Part shown: positions 53,667 to 62,402 of the stretch, piece after piece
How positions within the stretch are numbered: position 1 is the first letter of the stretch
Layout of the letters: each line of letters begins with the position of its first letter
Assembly (NCBI RefSeq): GCF_039530945.1
Contig: NZ_BAAAPC010000002.1
Coordinates: 124,001-188,000, forward strand
Origin: Nocardiopsis_C rhodophaea
GTDB lineage: Bacteria; Actinomycetota; Actinomycetes; Streptosporangiales; Streptosporangiaceae
Reading direction: 5' to 3'
DNA length: 64,000 nt
Notes under the pieces: generated by a model
Told to the model about the DNA's origin: nothing
Seen by the model: only the letters and a program-made list of their open reading frames with translations
Database searches by the model: none
Position numbers and translations under genes: made by a program

Positions 53667-55709
53667 ATGCAGGCACGGGCCGCGGATCTTCGCGAGCGCA
53701 GGGAGGGCGGACGACGTCCCGCCGTCCTCGTCATCATGGGGGCGCTCCTCCTGACGGTGCTGCTCGCCGCCCTGGACCAGACCATCGTCTCGACGGCGCT
53801 GCCGACGATCGTCTCCGACCTGGGCGGCCTCAACCACCTCTCCTGGGTGGTCACCGCCTACCTGCTCGCAGTCACCGCGAGCACACCGTTGTGGGGGAAG
53901 CTCGGCGACCAGTTCGGCCGGAAGTGGGTCTTCCTCGGCTGCATCGCGATCTTCCTGGCGGGCTCGGCGCTGGCCGGGATCTCCGCGACCATGCTCCAAC
54001 TCATCTGCTTCCGCGCTCTGCAGGGCATCGGCGGCGGGGGCCTGATGGTGTTGGCCTCGGCGATCATCGGCGATATCGTCTCGCCGCGCGAGCGCGGCCG
54101 CTACCAGGGACTCTTCGGCGCCGCCTTCGGGCTGTCGAGCGTCGCCGGGCCGCTGATCGGCGGCCTGTTCGTCGACCACTTCACCTGGCGCTGGGTGTTC
54201 TACGTCAACATCCCGCTCGGATTCCTCGCCTTCGTGGCTGTGCTGTTCGTCCTGCCCGCCAGCGCCTCCGCGCGCGAGCGGCACCGCATCGACTATCTCG
54301 GGACCGCGCTGGTCGCCGCGGCGGCCGTGTGTGTCACGCTGCTGGCGTCCTGGGGCGGGAGCACCTACGCCTGGACCTCCCCGGTCACCATCGGCCTGGG
54401 TGTGGCGGCGGTGGTCCTCGGGGTGCTGTGGTGGCGGAGCGCGAAGCGCGCGGCCGAGCCGGTGCTGCCGCTGCGCCTGTTCTCCTCCCCGGTGATCCGC
54501 GTCGGCATGGCGATCAGCTTCTGCGTCGGCTTCGCGATGATGGGATCGATGGCGTTCCTGCCGCTGTTCCTCCAAGTCGTCCACGGCTACTCGCCGACAG
54601 CGTCGGGGCTGTCACTGCTGCCCATGGTCCTGGGCATGCTGATCACGTCGATCGGCAGCGGGATTCTGGTGACCAAGACCGGGCGGTACAAGGTCTTCCC
54701 GATTCTGGGCGGCGCCGTCCTCACGGTCGCCCTGGCCCTGCTCTCCCTCCTCGGCCCGGACACGAGCCTTCTGGAGATGGGGGCGTACTTCCTGCTCCTC
54801 GGCCTGGGGTTAGGACTGGCCATGCAGGTGATCGTGACGGCCACCCAGAACGCCGCCGAATACCGCGACCTGGGGGTGGCCACGTCCTCCGCCACCTTCG
54901 CCCGGTCGATCGGCGGGGCGTTCGGCACTTCGGTGTTCGGCGCGGTGTTCTCCGGACAGCTGGCCGGCAACCTGCGGGAGCGCGCGGCCGAGATCACCCT
55001 GCCGCCGGGCGTCACCTTCGAGTCGATCGAGGGGAACCCCCAGGTGGTGGACCAGCTTGCGCCCTCCGTCCAGGCGGGCTTCCTCACCGCCTACGCCGAC
55101 GCGATCGACATCGTCTTCCTCGCCGCGGTGCCCGTTGCCCTCCTCGCGTTCGTCTTGGCGCTCATGCTGAAGGAGATTCCGCTGCGCACCACGGTGGCCT
55201 CCCCCGACCTGGACGAGGCGGTGGCACCGGTGTGGACCTGCCGGGAACCGCTCGACCGGGTGGAGCGGGCCGTGTACCACGTCGCCGACGAGCAGGGCGC
55301 GCGCAAGATCTACGCCGACCTGGCGCGCGCCGCCGGGCTCGACCTCTCGCCGGGCAGCTGCTGGGTCCTGACCCACCTGGCCTGCACCGGTCCGATCACC
55401 CCCGAGGAGCTGGCGCGGCTCGCGCACTGCCCGCCCGGCGTCACCGAGGAGGTCCACGACGAGCTGCGGCTGGCCCGACTGCTACGCGAGGAGGGTGGCC
55501 CCGCCTGGGAACTGAACGCGCGCGGAAGGGACGCCGCCCGGAGGCTGTATGACGCGCAGCGCACGGTCCTGCGCGCGATGCTGGAGGAGTACGCGGCACA
55601 GGAATACACCGAGCTGGTCGCCCTGCTGGAGGAACTGACGCGGGACACGCTGGGTGACGAGCATGACGCCGGCCTCGTCCGCGATCCGGTGCCCCACCGA
55701 CCCCTGTGA
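53667..55709 (+). CDS. DHA2-type MFS drug exporter fused to a C-terminal winged helix
   Basis: A 680-residue protein. Residues about 20-510 are a fourteen-helix EmrB/QacA-type proton antiporter: LDQTIVSTALPTIVSDLGG (motif D1), GKLGDQFGRKWVF (motif A), ALQGIGGGGLMVLASAIIGD (motif B), GPLIGGLFVDHFTWRWVFYV (motif C). The last about 150 residues are soluble and look like a MarR-type winged helix (AVYHVADEQGARKIYADLAR, LTHLACTGPITPEELARLAH, LREEGGPAWELNARGRDAAR), a fold normally found in a separate repressor. Starts at ATG 53667. Divergent from the acyl-CoA dehydrogenase. Confidence 0.9.
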   Translation: MQARAADLRERREGGRRPAVLVIMGALLLTVLLAALDQTIVSTALPTIVSDLGGLNHLSWVVTAYLLAVTASTPLWGKLGDQFGRKWVFLGCIAIFLAGSALAGISATMLQLICFRALQGIGGGGLMVLASAIIGDIVSPRERGRYQGLFGAAFGLSSVAGPLIGGLFVDHFTWRWVFYVNIPLGFLAFVAVLFVLPASASARERHRIDYLGTALVAAAAVCVTLLASWGGSTYAWTSPVTIGLGVAAVVLGVLWWRSAKRAAEPVLPLRLFSSPVIRVGMAISFCVGFAMMGSMAFLPLFLQVVHGYSPTASGLSLLPMVLGMLITSIGSGILVTKTGRYKVFPILGGAVLTVALALLSLLGPDTSLLEMGAYFLLLGLGLGLAMQVIVTATQNAAEYRDLGVATSSATFARSIGGAFGTSVFGAVFSGQLAGNLRERAAEITLPPGVTFESIEGNPQVVDQLAPSVQAGFLTAYADAIDIVFLAAVPVALLAFVLALMLKEIPLRTTVASPDLDEAVAPVWTCREPLDRVERAVYHVADEQGARKIYADLARAAGLDLSPGSCWVLTHLACTGPITPEELARLAHCPPGVTEEVHDELRLARLLREEGGPAWELNARGRDAARRLYDAQRTVLRAMLEEYAAQEYTELVALLEELTRDTLGDEHDAGLVRDPVPHRPL

Positions 55710-55825
55710 GAAGGGGCTGGCGTTTCGGGTGATCAGCTGAACAGTGCCCCGCCCCCTTGCCAGGGGAGCGAAACCGAATATGGTTCGGTCAAGACGTACA
55801 TCCGAGGTCCCTCCAGGAGGACACC

Positions 55826-56968
55826 GTGGCTGATGCATTCATCGTCGGGGCCGTTCGTACACCAGTAGGCACCAAGAAGGGCGCGCTCGCGGGCGTCCAC
55901 CCGGCCGACATGGGGGCGCATGTCCTCAAGGAGCTCGTGAACCGCACCGGAGTCGACCCGGCGGCGGTCGAGGACGTGATCATGGGCTGCGTCAGCCAGG
56001 TCGGGCCGCAGGCGCTCGACCTCGCGCGCACCGCCTGGCTCTCGGCCGGGCTTCCCGAGACGACCGCGGGTGTGACCATCGACCGCCAGTGCGGCTCGTC
56101 CCAGCAGGCCGTTCACTTCGCCGCGCAGGGCGTCATGTCCGGCACCCAGGACCTGGTGGTGGCGTCCGGGGTGGAGAACATGGGCATGGTGCCGATGGGC
56201 GCCAACGTGCAGTTCGCCATCGACAACGGGCTCCAGCTCTTCGGGGAGGGCTGGCTGGAGCGCTACGGGACGCAGGAGATCTCGCAGTTCCGCGGCGCGC
56301 AGCTGATGTGTGAGAAGTGGGGGTACAAGCGCGACGAGCTGGAGCGGTTCGCGCTGGAGAGCCACCGGCGGGCCGCCGCCGCCCGCGATGCCGGGCACTT
56401 CGACGCCGAGATCGCGCCGATCGGCGGGGTGACCCACGACGAGGGCGTCCGCCCCGACACCACCCTGGAGAAGATGGCCGAACTCCAGGTGCTGCGCGAG
56501 GGCTGGGAGCTGACCGCGGCCGTCGCCAGCCAGATCTCGATCGGCGCGGGCGCCCTGCTCATCGCTTCGGAGCGCGCGGTGGAACAGCACGGGCTCGCCC
56601 CGATGGCCCGCATCGTCCAGCTCGCCCTTCAAGGGGACGACCCCGTCTACATGCTCACCGCGCCGATCCCGGCCACCCGGGTCGCCCTGGACAAGGCCGG
56701 TCTGGGCATCGACGACATCGACGTCACCGAAATCAACGAGGCGTTCGCCCCGGTGCCGATGGCGTGGACGCAGGAGCTAGGCGCCGACCCGGCCCGGGTC
56801 AACCCCAACGGCGGCGCGATCGCCCTGGGGCACCCGCTGGGCGCCACCGGTTCGATCCTCATGACCAAGCTGGTCCACGAGCTGCGCCGCACCGGCGGGC
56901 GCTACGGCCTGCAGACCATGTGCGAGGGCGGAGGCCAGGCCAACGTCACCATCGTCGAGCGGGTCTGA
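55826..56968 (+). CDS. Acetyl-CoA acetyltransferase / thiolase
   Basis: A 380-residue thiolase that condenses or cleaves acyl-CoA. Catalytic residues visible: Cys in DRQCGSSQQAVHFAAQG (about 90), His in NPNGGAIALGHPLGATGS (about 338) and Cys in TMCEGGGQANVTI (about 368). The pantetheine loop region reads VASQISIGAGALLIAS, as in steroid/long-chain thiolases, so the substrate may be larger than acetoacetyl-CoA. GTG 55826 follows AGGAGG. It converges on the YcaQ-like gene across a 30-bp inverted repeat. Confidence 0.93.
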   Translation: MADAFIVGAVRTPVGTKKGALAGVHPADMGAHVLKELVNRTGVDPAAVEDVIMGCVSQVGPQALDLARTAWLSAGLPETTAGVTIDRQCGSSQQAVHFAAQGVMSGTQDLVVASGVENMGMVPMGANVQFAIDNGLQLFGEGWLERYGTQEISQFRGAQLMCEKWGYKRDELERFALESHRRAAAARDAGHFDAEIAPIGGVTHDEGVRPDTTLEKMAELQVLREGWELTAAVASQISIGAGALLIASERAVEQHGLAPMARIVQLALQGDDPVYMLTAPIPATRVALDKAGLGIDDIDVTEINEAFAPVPMAWTQELGADPARVNPNGGAIALGHPLGATGSILMTKLVHELRRTGGRYGLQTMCEGGGQANVTIVERV

Positions 56969-57001
56969 CAGAACGACGAACCCCAGCAGGTTCGGACCCC
57001 T

Positions 57002-57071
57002 CCCCGTTGATCTCGGCGATATCGACCGAATAATCGCCGACATTCGGTCGATATCGCCGAGATCAACGGGG
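57002..57071. repeat. Perfect 30-bp inverted repeat (repeat copies 3 and 4)
   Basis: 57002-57031 and 57042-57071 are exact reverse complements around a 10-base loop. Each arm contains the 20-mer GATATCGCCGAGATCAACGG (inverted at 57004-57023, direct at 57050-57069), so two copies of the element lie head to head. It sits between two convergent stop codons and must act at least as a bidirectional terminator. Confidence 0.9.
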
Positions 57072-57079
57072 GAAGCGGG

Positions 57080-58300
57080 TCAGGCCGGTTTCGGTCCGTC
57101 GGCGATGCCGTCCTCCAGGCCCAGCCACGCCGCCATCCGCTCCAGCTCGGCCCCCAGCTCCTCGTTGGTGTCCGGTGGAGCGTGGTCCTCCAACGTCGTG
57201 CGCCGCACCCGGAGCAGACCGGCCTTGCGGTCGGCCTTGAGGTCGACGCGGGCGACCAGCCGGTCCCCGAGCAGGAACGGCAGCACGTAATACCCGTGCA
57301 CGCGCTTGGCGGCGGGGACGTAGATCTCCAGCCGGTAGCGGAATCCGAAGAGCGCCTCGGTGCGGTCGCGCTCCCAGACCAGCGAGTCGAACGGGCTGAG
57401 CAGGGCGCGGGCGTCGACGCGGCGCGGAACGCGGGCGTCGCGGTGCAGGTAGGCGGGGCGCTGCCAGCCCTCGACGCTGACCGGAACCAGCTCTCCGGCG
57501 CTGACGAGGTCGTTCAGGGCGGCTCGGGCCGGGGCGGATTTGAGGCGGAAGTAGTCGCGCAGGCACGGTTCGGTGGCGACGCCGTGCGCGCGGGCCGCGA
57601 TGGCCATCAGCTCGCGCCGGGCGCCGTCAGGGTCGGGGTCGGGCGCGTTCCACACCTCGGCCGGGAGTACCCGTTCGGGCAGGTCGTAGCGGCGTTCGAA
57701 CTGCTTGGTGCGGCCGTTGGCGGTGACCTCACCGCACCAGAAGAGATATTCCAGTGCCTGCTTGACCAGCGACCAGTTCCATCCCCAGTGCTCCTTGGCG
57801 CGCGGGGCGTCGTGCTCCAGGACCGCCTCGACCTCCCGCGAGGTCGCCGGGCCGATCCGCTCCACTTCCGCGCGTACCGACTTCGCGAGCTCGGGGTGGC
57901 TTTCGGCGATCCTGCGCATGGGTCCCCACGCCTCCTCGCGGGCGCGGCGCATCCGCCAGCGCAGCAGCCGATGGGTGGAGGGAGGGATGAGGCTGGCCTC
58001 GTGCGCCCAGTACTCCACGAGCCGCCCTCCCCGCCGCGTGCTCGCGTGGTCCAGCAGCCCGCGGTCGTAGTCGCCGAGGCGCGCGAACACGGGCAGGTAC
58101 TGGCTCCGGGACAGCACGTTCACACTGTCGATCTGGATGACCCCGACCCGGTCGATCACCCTCTGCAGGTGTCGCGCCGTCACGGCCCCCGACGGCCGCC
58201 GATCGGCGAACCCCTGCGCGGCCAACGCGATCCGGCGCGCTTGGGGGAGGGAGAGGGCGGAGTCACGCCGGGGGTGCGGCGCGGGGGGAGATTCGCACAT
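57080..58300 (-). CDS. YcaQ/AlkX-like winged-helix DNA glycosylase (HTH_42)
   Basis: A 406-residue protein of the HTH_42 family, whose characterised members (Escherichia coli YcaQ, Streptomyces AlkZ) excise bulky or crosslinked bases. Family landmarks: LSLPQARRIALAAQGF, RVGVIQIDSVNVLSRSQYLP, VEYWAHEASLIPP, HWGWNWSLVKQALEYLFW and LLSPFDSLVWERDRTEALFG. The catalytic QxQ/QxD motif of AlkZ corresponds here to IQID, with Gln and Asp retained. ATG 58300 may be leaderless (TACGTT seven bases upstream). Possible functional tie to the UvrA-like and XPB genes of this window. Confidence 0.87.
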   Translation of the reverse strand: MCESPPAPHPRRDSALSLPQARRIALAAQGFADRRPSGAVTARHLQRVIDRVGVIQIDSVNVLSRSQYLPVFARLGDYDRGLLDHASTRRGGRLVEYWAHEASLIPPSTHRLLRWRMRRAREEAWGPMRRIAESHPELAKSVRAEVERIGPATSREVEAVLEHDAPRAKEHWGWNWSLVKQALEYLFWCGEVTANGRTKQFERRYDLPERVLPAEVWNAPDPDPDGARRELMAIAARAHGVATEPCLRDYFRLKSAPARAALNDLVSAGELVPVSVEGWQRPAYLHRDARVPRRVDARALLSPFDSLVWERDRTEALFGFRYRLEIYVPAAKRVHGYYVLPFLLGDRLVARVDLKADRKAGLLRVRRTTLEDHAPPDTNEELGAELERMAAWLGLEDGIADGPKPA

Positions 58301-58445
58301 GCGTACTAACGTACTGGCGGTGATCGTCGCGTGCCACCTGTGGTCCTGAGACCGGTGGCCACCGGGGGGATCGGGTCTGCCGGGCGGCCCGAACGTCGGA
58401 CTGTGGGCCGCTGCGCGTCGGGTATGTCCGGCTTGCCACACGTTC

Positions 58446-58515
58446 CCGGCGATGATCATGGGAACGATCCCGGTTTTGCCTTGTATGTCGGGATTATTGC
58501 CATGATCATCGCCGG
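58446..58515. repeat. Long nested inverted repeat in the acyl-CoA dehydrogenase 3' region
   Basis: CCGGCGATGATCATGG (58446-58461) and its exact complement (58500-58515) form a 16-bp stem; inside it ATCCCG (58467-58472) pairs with CGGGAT (58489-58494). No T-tract follows. It lies between two genes of the same strand and overlaps the end of a short putative lipoprotein frame. Confidence 0.8.
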
Positions 58516-58617
58516 AGGAGCCTCCCGGCCAAGGCCGCTCAGCAGACGCGGGTTCCGCGCCCCGCCGCATGCCGCGGTGATCACGGCGACAAGAACCAGG
58601 AGAATCGCCGTGACCAT
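58456..58617 (-). CDS. Possible 53-residue lipoprotein
   Basis: ATG 58617 to TGA 58456 encodes MVTAILLVLVAVITAAC followed by GG, an apparent lipoprotein signal with a lipobox-like TAAC. A short tail follows whose end lies in the 16-bp inverted repeat. It starts 20 bases after the acyl-CoA dehydrogenase stop but has no visible Shine-Dalgarno. Codon bias weakens in the last third. Could be chance. Confidence 0.3.
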   Translation of the reverse strand: MVTAILLVLVAVITAACGGARNPRLLSGLGREAPPAMIMAIIPTYKAKPGSFP

Positions 58618-58637
58618 CGCGGGGCGCCGGTGCCGGG

Positions 58638-60575
58638 TCAGCCCATCTTGCGGTGCACATCCTCCTTCACCGTGGGGCCGGGGGTAGCGGGGGCGATCAG
58701 GGGGCCGGGGACAGAGGGGTCGAGGATGCCCTCCTCCATCCACGTGTACTGGTCGTTCAGCACACGGCGGGCGAGCTTGCCGTCGATGGTGTCGGTGTTG
58801 GACCACAGATCGTTGAAGAGCCGATCGATGCGCAGGCGCGACTGGTGGCAGAAGGTGTCGGCCAGCTCGTGGGCCCCCTGCCTGCGCTCGGGGCGCTCCT
58901 GGCCGTCGCTGTGGGCGCGGAGCACGACCGCGGACATGGCGAACAGCTCCGCGCCGATGTCGACGACGCGGGACAGGAAGCCCTCCTTGGTCTGCATCCC
59001 TCCTTGCCAGCGCGACATGCCGTAGAAGGTGGAGCGGGCGAGCTTGCGCGCGCTGCGCTCGACGAACCGCAGATGTCCGGCGAGCGGCCCGAACTCGGTG
59101 AAGGAGGACGGGTTGTGTCCCTGGCCGACGATCAGCGTGGGGAACCAGGTGGCGTAGAAGCCGCTGGCGCGGGCGAAGGCCTTGGCCTTGGCCGCGTTGT
59201 CCGCGTCGGGGTCGATGATGTCCCCGGCCACGGACAGGTGGGCGTCGACCGCCTCGCGGGCGATGAACAGGTGCATGATCTCCGTGGAGCCCTCGAAGAT
59301 CCGGTTGATGCGCAGGTCGCGGAGCATCTGCTCGGCGGGGATGCCGCGTTCGCCGCGCGCGGCCAGCGAATCCGCGGTCTCGAAGCCGCGCCCGCCCCGG
59401 ACCTGCACGAGTTCGTCGGCGACCTTGTAGGCCATCTCCGAGGCCCAGAGCTTGGCGATGGCGGCTTCGAGGCGGATGTCGTTCCGCTCGTCGTCGGCGA
59501 GCTGCGAGGCCAGGTCGACCATGGACTCCATGGCATACGTCGTGGCCGCGATGAAGGAGATCTTCTTGGCGACCTCCTCGTGCTCGCCGACCGGCCGCCC
59601 CCACTGCACGCGCTCGCGCGCCCACTCGCGGGCGATCTTGGTGCACCACTTGCCCGCGGAGACGCACATCGCCGGCAGGGAAAGCCGACCGGTGTTGAGC
59701 GTGGTCAGAGCGATCTTCAGGCCCTGGCCCTCCTCGCCGATGCGGTGAGCCGCGGGCACGCGTACCTGGTGGAAGCGGGTCACGCCGTTCTCCAGGCCCT
59801 TCAGGCCCATGAACCGGTTACGGTTCTCCACGGTGATGCCCTCGGAGTCGCCCTCCACGACGAACGCCGTGATACCGCCGCGGTGCCCCTCGCTCTTCGG
59901 GACGCGGGCCATGACCACGAGGAGGTCGGCGACCACGCCGTTGGTGGTCCAGAGCTTGACGCCGTCGAGGAGGTAGGCCTCGCCGTCCTCGGTGGGGGTG
60001 GCGGTGGCGCGCAGCCGGGCCGGGTCGCTGCCGACGTCGGGTTCGGTCAGCAGAAAGGCGCTGATGTCGCTGGTGGCGCAGCGTGGCAGGAACCGCTGCT
60101 TCTGCTCCTCGGTGCCGAACATCTTGATCGGCTGCGGCACCCCGATCGACTGGTGGGCCGACAGAAGCGCGCCGATGGCGGGGGAGACCGACCCGACGAG
60201 GGTGAGGGCGCGGTTGTAGTACACCTGGCTCAGCCCGAGCCCGCCGTAGGCCTGGGGGATCTTCATGCCGAGCGCGCCGAGCTCCTTCAGGCCTCGCATG
60301 ACCTCGTCGGGGATGCACTCCTCGCGTTCGATGCGCTGGGCGTCGATGGTCTCGCAGTACTTGCGCAGCCGGGCGAGGAACTCCTCGCCGGTGCGCTCCG
60401 CGGCGACGTCCGGCCGCGGGTAGGGGTGGACGAGGTCGAGGCGCAGGCGACCGAGGTACAGCTCCTTGCCGAAACTCGGGCGGCGCCATTCCTTTTCTCG
60501 CGCGGCCTCGGCGACCGCGCGGGCCTGCCGTTCGTCCACGCGCTCGGGGCCGACATCAGGATTCACCGCGGTCAT
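58638..60575 (-). CDS. Long-form acyl-CoA dehydrogenase (645 residues)
   Basis: FAD-dependent acyl-CoA dehydrogenase of the long (VLCAD/ACAD9-like) type, with an about 70-residue N-terminal extension and an about 180-residue C-terminal helical domain after the catalytic core. Motifs: ALGMKIPQAYGGLGLSQVYY, AFLLTEPDVGSDPARL, WTTNGVVADLLVVM, RGGRGFETADSLAARGE and the catalytic segment IFEGSTEIMHLFIAREA. ATG 60575 follows GAGGTGAT. It probably handles long or bulky acyl-CoA esters. Confidence 0.93.
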   Translation of the reverse strand: MTAVNPDVGPERVDERQARAVAEAAREKEWRRPSFGKELYLGRLRLDLVHPYPRPDVAAERTGEEFLARLRKYCETIDAQRIEREECIPDEVMRGLKELGALGMKIPQAYGGLGLSQVYYNRALTLVGSVSPAIGALLSAHQSIGVPQPIKMFGTEEQKQRFLPRCATSDISAFLLTEPDVGSDPARLRATATPTEDGEAYLLDGVKLWTTNGVVADLLVVMARVPKSEGHRGGITAFVVEGDSEGITVENRNRFMGLKGLENGVTRFHQVRVPAAHRIGEEGQGLKIALTTLNTGRLSLPAMCVSAGKWCTKIAREWARERVQWGRPVGEHEEVAKKISFIAATTYAMESMVDLASQLADDERNDIRLEAAIAKLWASEMAYKVADELVQVRGGRGFETADSLAARGERGIPAEQMLRDLRINRIFEGSTEIMHLFIAREAVDAHLSVAGDIIDPDADNAAKAKAFARASGFYATWFPTLIVGQGHNPSSFTEFGPLAGHLRFVERSARKLARSTFYGMSRWQGGMQTKEGFLSRVVDIGAELFAMSAVVLRAHSDGQERPERRQGAHELADTFCHQSRLRIDRLFNDLWSNTDTIDGKLARRVLNDQYTWMEEGILDPSVPGPLIAPATPGPTVKEDVHRKMG

Positions 60576-60797
60576 ACGGGGATCACCTCATCACGGGGGA
60601 GCCACGCGCAACGGACCCGGCGAGCGGTGGTGCGGGCTCGGTGCGCGGTGGTGCCGGGTATGTGTGCGTCTGTCTGCGTCGTCCCACGTGCTGTTCACGT
60701 GGCGTGTGCCACGTTATTACCCGCCAGTAGTCGGGCTGAAGCATCCTGTCGCGGCGTTCTCGCGTGCGAGTCGGTGCGGGTTCGCGGACTCGTTCCG

Positions 60798-60845
60798 CCC
60801 CTGACCCCGTCGGCCCCCCTGACCCCGTCGGCCCCCTTACCCCGT
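60798..60845. repeat. Short tandem repeat, 18-bp unit
   Basis: CCCCTGACCCCGTCGGCC occurs twice in tandem (60798-60815, 60816-60833) followed by a degraded third unit. It lies in the 306-base gap between the acyl-CoA dehydrogenase start and the kinase stop, which otherwise holds nothing recognised. Confidence 0.8.
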
Positions 60846-60881
60846 TTCCCCGCTCCTGTCCGCGCGGGGCGGGGCCGCGGC

Positions 60882-62306
60882 TCACGGTGCCGTGTCGTCG
60901 TGTCGGAGCGGAAGCCGCACCGTCACCGTGGTGCCCGCTCCGGGCTCCGACGTGATGTCGACGTCCCCGTCGTGCGCGGAGGCGATGGCGTGCACGATCG
61001 ACAGCCCCAGCCCGCTGCCGCCGCCCGGCTCCCGGGTGCCCCGGTAGAAGCGGTCGAAGGCGCGCCGCAGGTCTTCCTCACCCATCCCCGGACCCTCATC
61101 GCTCACCTCAAGTACGGCGATGCCTTCGGCGTCCCTGCTCTCCAGCCGTACCGCGGCCGGTGTTCCCGCGGGCGTGTGCTCGCGGATGTTGGCCAGCAGG
61201 TTCGCCACGACCTGGCGGATGCGCGGCTCGTCCACATCGCACCACAGCTCCTCGGGGACCTCCAGCGAGATCGCGCGCTCGGGCTCCAGCGTGCGCGCGT
61301 CGTCGACCATGTCGCGGACTGCCAACGCGAGGTCGGCGCGGCCCAGGTGCAGGGAGCCGACCCGGTCCAGCCGGGCCAACTCCAGCAGCTCGGCGACCAG
61401 ACGACTCATCCGCTCCGCCTCGTTCTCTATGCGGCGCATGGCGTCGGGCAGCTCCTCGGAAGGGATCGCCCCCTGCCGATAGAGCTCGGAGTAGCCGAGG
61501 ATGGTCGTCAGCGGAGTGCGCAGCTCGTGCGAGGCGTCGGCGGCGAACGCGCGGACGCGCTGCTCCGAGGCGCGCTGGGCGTCGAAGGCGTGTTCCAGGC
61601 GGCGCAGCATCGTGTTGATCGCGCCGGCCAGCCGCCCGGCCTCGCTGGAGGACTCCGACCCCGGCATTCGGGCGGACAGGTCGGAGCCGGTACTGATGCG
61701 GTCGGCGGTCGTCGCCATATGGCTGAGCGGTTCCAAACCGCGGATGATCAGCCAGCGTCCGGCCAGAGTGAGGACCGTCAGCAGCAGGAGCACGGTGATC
61801 AGCTGGGTCAGCACCAGCTGCCAGGAGTACTCCTCGCGGTCGTTGGTGGGTACTCCGGTGACCAAAATCGATCCGGTCCGCAGCCGCGCGGTCGCCCGGT
61901 GCGGGGGAACGGACGCGTTACCGCCCTCCAACTGGAAGATCTCGCCGTCGCGGGCGCGGGCGGTGAGCTCCTCCAAGGGGAGCGCCGCGATGCGGTCCAG
62001 GACGACGTCCTCGCGCATGGCGTCGCCGAACACCTGCTGGACATCGCCGGTGCGGGGGTCGAGCAGCACCACGATGTAGGGGGATGAGCTGGGTGCGTCC
62101 ACTCCCACGGGCGGGATGTCGTTGTCCAACCGCACCATGGCGCGCTCGGCGGCGAGCACGAGCTGGGCGTCGAGTCGCTCGGTGATGAACGTCCGCAGGG
62201 TGAGGAAGCCGACGACGCAGGTGAGGAGCAGACCGGTACCGGTGACGCTGAGCAGTCCGATGAGGAGCCGCGCTCGCAGCGATCGGCCGGGCACTCCGTG
62301 CAGCAT
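60882..62306 (-). CDS. Sensor histidine kinase (OmpR/MprB-type partner)
   Basis: A 474-residue membrane kinase: transmembrane helix (LLIGLLSVTGTGLLLTCVVG, about 14-33), extracytoplasmic sensor loop (about 45-165), second helix (LITVLLLLTVLTLAGRWLII), HAMP, HisKA with DASHELRTPLTTI (phospho-His, about 252) and HATPase with VVANLLANIREHTP (N box), VSDEGPGMGEED (G1) and GGGSGLGLSIVHAI (G2). It follows its response regulator gene by about 95 bases in the same operon. The signal is unknown. Confidence 0.95.
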   Translation of the reverse strand: MLHGVPGRSLRARLLIGLLSVTGTGLLLTCVVGFLTLRTFITERLDAQLVLAAERAMVRLDNDIPPVGVDAPSSSPYIVVLLDPRTGDVQQVFGDAMREDVVLDRIAALPLEELTARARDGEIFQLEGGNASVPPHRATARLRTGSILVTGVPTNDREEYSWQLVLTQLITVLLLLTVLTLAGRWLIIRGLEPLSHMATTADRISTGSDLSARMPGSESSSEAGRLAGAINTMLRRLEHAFDAQRASEQRVRAFAADASHELRTPLTTILGYSELYRQGAIPSEELPDAMRRIENEAERMSRLVAELLELARLDRVGSLHLGRADLALAVRDMVDDARTLEPERAISLEVPEELWCDVDEPRIRQVVANLLANIREHTPAGTPAAVRLESRDAEGIAVLEVSDEGPGMGEEDLRRAFDRFYRGTREPGGGSGLGLSIVHAIASAHDGDVDITSEPGAGTTVTVRLPLRHDDTAP

Positions 62307-62402
62307 CTGGTTGGGTCCGTGCTCCTGCTTGTCCGGTGTCGGTAGGCGGTGGGCGGGGCGGGTTGGCGGGTCGTTCGCGGCCGACGGTCGCTCGTGCCCG
62401 GT

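Noticed and set aside
52205..55552. 1115-codon plus-strand frame across the acyl-CoA dehydrogenase and exporter genes
   Set aside because: It covers the antisense of one real gene and an alternative frame of another; neither half resembles a protein family.
58653..62087. 1144-codon plus-strand frame antisense to the long acyl-CoA dehydrogenase and kinase
   Set aside because: Shadow of two well-supported minus-strand genes.
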